DNA from: CAVVKW01 sp963749035
Lineage (GTDB): Bacteria; Verrucomicrobiota; Verrucomicrobiia; Chthoniobacterales; JAATET01
Direction of reading: 5' to 3'
DNA length: 64,000 bases
Assembly (NCBI GenBank): GCA_963749035.1
Contig: CAVVKW010000004.1
Span: 1,488,001-1,552,000, forward strand
The translations under genes and the position numbers were made by a program. The notes under the pieces are model-generated. The model was given only the letters and a program-made list of their open reading frames with translations. It had not been told where the DNA came from and made no database searches. This document shows, piece after piece, positions 60,863-64,000 of this stretch (position 1 is the stretch's first letter; every line of letters starts with the position of its first letter).

Positions 60863-63303
60863 CGCTTCGAGCCCTCCGCGTCAGCGGCTCGCAGGATCGT
60901 TTCCAACCAAGCGAGTCGGAACAAGCCAATGTCGGGAGAATCACGGAGCGAGAGCGCTCGCGCCGTCCACGAGGGACGGCCATTCTGCTCGCCCATCTGC
61001 ATACAACTCAGGTCGAGTTCGAGTCCGTCGGCAGGAAACCCTTCGATCTCGATGGCGGGCCCTCCGACCGGCGGAAGCCGATCCCCGGGCCAGATGCCAC
61101 GAGCGAAGAGCGGAGCTTCGCCGTCCGTCGTCGGCTCGGGAACCTTCTCGCCGGGCATTGCGCGCAAGGAGAGGCGGACCTTCCCGTGGTGCGTGGCGAT
61201 GAGGTAGGCGACGAGATTTCTGAAACCCTCGTTTTCGACTTCGCCAGCCTGCAGCCAGGCGAGCGCCGAGGCGAGTTCGTGCCGGAAATGCGGGCGCGGA
61301 CTTTGGCTGCCGGGTCGCCACGGGGATTTTGCGACAACCTTGCCCGCGAACTCCTCGGGCACGTCCCGCCCCGCGGTAAGAAATTCCTGAAAACATTCGT
61401 GCGCTTTACCGACATCGTGCCATCGCGTCGCGGTCCGCAGAGCATCCGCCCAAGGCGCTGCACCCGGCAGGGAAGTTAACTTGGATTCACAGGCAGCAAC
61501 GACGTTGGCCGTATGCTCCGCGAGGCTTTGCCACTCGACGCGCGCGAACTGACTCTCGTCATCCCGCCCCTGACCGTCGCGTGGCGTTCTGCGTTTCGGT
61601 TGATCCTTGATGGAAAGCAGCGGGAAGGATTCGTTCGATTTTTCGCCCGTCCAACCAAGTGTCGCGGAATACCCACCGAGCGAGGCGTCAACGAGGTAGA
61701 TTTTTCCCGGCGCGATCCGCTCGGGGCGCAACGATCTCCAAGCACCGTCGAGCACGTTCCACGTCCAGAGCCCCTTTTTGTGCTTGGTCGCAAACTTCCG
61801 AAACGCGTGGACCGGCACGCGCACGAGTTCACGACGAACCGGGGCGATCTCCTCGGAAGGCGGTTGGTCGGGGTCGATCTCTCGCCAATAGACCTGAACG
61901 TCGCGGTCGTCGCCATCGCGAATGAATCGACCGACGTCGATGTCAAGTCCCGCCAAATCGGGCGTCGTATCGAAGAGATCCACCAAGTCCTTCCGGCGTA
62001 GGATGTGAGCGTCGGGCAATGGCTCGTTGGCGTGCCGGGCGGCGAGCACTGCCGGTGCCGCACCTTCCGGCTCGGTCTCGCGAAGCAAAGTCCGCGCGGT
62101 CGAGAGTTGCTCCGGCGTGTAGGGAAGCGAGAGACCCGCGGCGTTCTTCGGGTCGTCGGCTTCCAGATTGATCCAGAAAATATCCGCACCGCCCGACTCG
62201 TTGAACTCGCCAGCGCGATTGCACCGCCCAAAGCGCTGCACGAGCGACGACCACGGGGCCAACTCCGTGATCAGCGTGCGCGAGGTAATGTCCACCCCCG
62301 CCTCGATCGCCTGCGTGGCGATGATGATTTTCTCACCCGGTTCCTTGATCAACTTGGCGAGGCCGTCGCGCTCCAATCCGCGAAACCGCGAATGCACGAG
62401 CAAGCACGAGGGCAGATCCCGCTTCTTCCCGATCTTCGCCATCGTCGCGGACAGTCCCTTGGCGCGATCAACGGTATTTAGAATCACGATGGTCGTCGAC
62501 CCGGGTTGGTGGTGCTCGAGAATGGCGTCGGCGAGCAGCTCGGTGTGAGGACCGACCACCTTCGCGGAGTCACTCGTGAGAGTCAGCGGCAGAACGGCGA
62601 GATTTTTGACGGCATGGACGCGCTTGGCAACCGACGGATCGCTTCGATCCTCTTCACTCAGCTCGAGGGCGGGCGGGAGCGCGGCGTGATCGGGCGTCGT
62701 AAGCAAACGCGAATCCAGCGTTGCGCTTGCCCACCAGGTCGCGCAGCCGATGGCGGCTCCGATTTTGTCCCGCAACCCTTCCAATTGAGCGGACGTGCGC
62801 ACCCCAACACCCATGAGTTGTGTCTCATCCAACACCCACAGGCAGTCGTTGTTCAACAGCCCAAAGTGCATTGGCCAACGGGCGCGAGACGACCCGTAGC
62901 CGCGGTTCAGGGCGCGGGAGAGAAGCATGTCCTGTGTGCCGATCAGAATCGCGTCACGTTCTGGATAAATGTCCCACTCGCCGACATCCTCGCCGCCCAT
63001 TAGCACATGAACACTGACCGCGTCCTTCAGGCCTGACTCCGCCAGCCACTGTTCGACGTTTTCCTGCGTCTGCTCGACGAGCGTCCGCATCGGTAGGCAA
63101 TAGACGAGGCGGCGCGGCCAATCCGGATTTTTGTTTTCAACCCGATTCCACAACCATGCGAACACCACCGCCGCCGTTTTCCCAAGGCCGGTGGGAATGT
63201 CGATTAGGCGGGACTGGCAGACCGGATTTGCGGCCAGCCGCCGCTGATAGTCATAGGGCGCATCGCCGCCGGTGGCTTGGTCGAAGTAGTCTTTGAACGT
63301 CAT
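60859..63303 (-). CDS. cas3: Cas3 helicase-nuclease of type I-G
   Basis: An 814-residue Cas3 with helicase first and HD domain last, the order typical of type I-G. Walker A is PTGLGKT (37-43), DExH is DETQ (159-162), motif III-like SATLDSRLL, motif VI QRFGRCNR. The HD domain has His597 (AEHT), WHD (Asp630) and the late ATHHGK (about 703-708). It degrades DNA after effector binding. First gene of the operon; it overlaps the YhcG-like start by 4 bases. No frameshift seen. Confidence 0.95.
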   Translation of the reverse strand: MTFKDYFDQATGGDAPYDYQRRLAANPVCQSRLIDIPTGLGKTAAVVFAWLWNRVENKNPDWPRRLVYCLPMRTLVEQTQENVEQWLAESGLKDAVSVHVLMGGEDVGEWDIYPERDAILIGTQDMLLSRALNRGYGSSRARWPMHFGLLNNDCLWVLDETQLMGVGVRTSAQLEGLRDKIGAAIGCATWWASATLDSRLLTTPDHAALPPALELSEEDRSDPSVAKRVHAVKNLAVLPLTLTSDSAKVVGPHTELLADAILEHHQPGSTTIVILNTVDRAKGLSATMAKIGKKRDLPSCLLVHSRFRGLERDGLAKLIKEPGEKIIIATQAIEAGVDITSRTLITELAPWSSLVQRFGRCNRAGEFNESGGADIFWINLEADDPKNAAGLSLPYTPEQLSTARTLLRETEPEGAAPAVLAARHANEPLPDAHILRRKDLVDLFDTTPDLAGLDIDVGRFIRDGDDRDVQVYWREIDPDQPPSEEIAPVRRELVRVPVHAFRKFATKHKKGLWTWNVLDGAWRSLRPERIAPGKIYLVDASLGGYSATLGWTGEKSNESFPLLSIKDQPKRRTPRDGQGRDDESQFARVEWQSLAEHTANVVAACESKLTSLPGAAPWADALRTATRWHDVGKAHECFQEFLTAGRDVPEEFAGKVVAKSPWRPGSQSPRPHFRHELASALAWLQAGEVENEGFRNLVAYLIATHHGKVRLSLRAMPGEKVPEPTTDGEAPLFARGIWPGDRLPPVGGPAIEIEGFPADGLELDLSCMQMGEQNGRPSWTARALSLRDSPDIGLFRLAWLETILRAADAEGSKR

Positions 63304-63578
63304 TCCGTAGGTTCGTGATCAGGGGGCATGATAGGTCCGCCGAGGGACAACGGCGCTCCTCGCGGAGAGTGAGTTAAAAACTTCTATCGGTCGCGCCTCG
63401 AGCTGGGAACGGTTTTCGATTTCAAAATTGAAAGAACGGGAATTCCCCTATTTTCCAGATTCGTGAACGGGCTTCCAGAGGTCATGCGCTCAGCTTCGGA
63501 GGACCTGAAACCGAGCCAACTCGGTGAATATTTCGTTGACAACACAAATCAGCGCTATATTTGTTTTATCCGAACTTA
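63304..63578. other. Divergent intergenic region between cas3 and the XRE regulator
   Basis: 275 bases with no gene. It holds an inverted repeat TTCAA-AA-TTGAA and an AT-rich stretch before 63579. TTGACA at 63536-63541 followed by TATTTG or TATATT (63556-63563) could be a promoter for the XRE gene, but the spacing is 14 or 16 and the -10 weak. Control of cas3 by the adjacent regulator is possible. Confidence 0.45.
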
Positions 63579-64000
63579 ATGCCCCCCATTGACGACAACC
63601 TCCCTCCGTTCGATTTCACCGTCCTCCGCGATCTGCGGAAACGGGCTGACCTTACCATTGGCGACGTCTCCGAGCGCTCGCGGGTTTCGACGGCGGTCAT
63701 CTCCAAGCTCGAACGCAACCTCGCGAGCGCGGAACTCGAAACCCTGCACCGACTGGCCCGCGTCTTTGGACTCACGGCCGCCGACCTCCTCGGCTTGGCC
63801 GAATCCCGGACGTCCCACGCGGCCACGGCGGTCACATATTCGTCCGGAGATTTTGAGTTCGAGCGCATCAACTACGCAAACGCAAGTTGCTTCCACGCTC
63901 GCGCTGACGCCGGGAGTCAACTCCACCGACCGGACGTCCATCACGACGACCACGAAATTTGCTGGGTTCTCAATGGCCGGCTCAAGATCGAACTCCCCCG
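63579..64000 (+). CDS. XRE-family regulator with cupin domain (truncated by window end)
   Basis: ATG at 63579; the product runs off the window. The N-terminal HTH reads LRDLRKRADLTIGDVSERSR, then SKLERNLASAELETLHRLA. Residues about 85-140 begin a cupin_2 domain (AGSQLHRPDVHHDDHEICWV, then LNGRLKI). XRE-cupin proteins usually sense small ligands and control metabolic genes. The remainder lies beyond 64000. Confidence 0.8.
   Translation, partial: MPPIDDNLPPFDFTVLRDLRKRADLTIGDVSERSRVSTAVISKLERNLASAELETLHRLARVFGLTAADLLGLAESRTSHAATAVTYSSGDFEFERINYANASCFHARADAGSQLHRPDVHHDDHEICWVLNGRLKIELP

Noticed and set aside
1..64000. tRNA, rRNA, insertion sequences or prophage
   Set aside because: No tRNA-like cloverleaf, rRNA sequence, transposase or phage structural gene was seen; the holin-like protein is a four-helix membrane protein in a housekeeping context.

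Overview
The window looks like a chromosome segment of a GC-rich Gram-negative bacterium, most probably Verrucomicrobiota, class Opitutae. No rRNA is present, so this rests on gene content: LPS genes (kdsA, lptA/lptB), an HPr kinase with HPr and Enzyme I but no sugar permeases, a TreS-maltokinase fusion, an Opitutae-style zinc-ribbon protein, SecA with a zinc tail, and many short REP-like and heptamer repeats. I found no tRNA, rRNA or insertion sequence.

Layout. 1-4450 (plus): secG with a long acidic tail, panC, nadB and an exported DPBB-like protein. 4454-8740 (minus): treS-mak and a DUF697 membrane protein. 8913-14841 (minus): a compact kdsA-lptC-like-lptA-lptB-hprK-ptsH-ptsI operon joining LPS export to a regulatory PTS. 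14990-25600: metabolic and housekeeping genes (SSADH, pgm, HAD, rpiB, trpF), a fused MBL-exonuclease/ATP-dependent DNA ligase, an Anbu proteasome-like peptidase, a small membrane protein and a lysine-rich DUF2934 protein. 25667-30070 (plus): a surface-polysaccharide unit (MORN-type lipoprotein, outer-membrane barrel, initiating sugar-phosphate transferase, NusG/RfaH-like factor), followed by secA. 33350-40220 (minus): sugar ABC ATPase, rRNA-type methyltransferase, M48 protease, alpha/beta hydrolase, a small exported protein and a lipid kinase. 40332-44390 (minus): fur-sufC-sufB-sufD; sufE and a rhodanese lie at 48.8-50.1 kb. Between them are an unrecognised 571-aa protein, an MscS channel and two charged lipoproteins.

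50618-63303 is a type I-G (formerly I-U) CRISPR-Cas locus. The 12-repeat array and all cas genes read on the minus strand: cas3, a DUF1016/YhcG PDDEXK nuclease, csx17, csb1, csb2, a nucleotidyltransferase plus small partner, cas4-cas1 and cas2, then the leader and array. cas3, csb1, cas4-cas1 and cas2 are open. csb2 carries one frameshift. The first half of csx17 is a patchwork of short, recognisable segments in alternating frames, so the Cascade large subunit is probably not made as the sequence stands, unless these are local sequence errors. The nuclease gene is joined to cas3 by a 4-base overlap and is the most interesting unexplained component. The window ends inside an XRE-cupin regulator gene.
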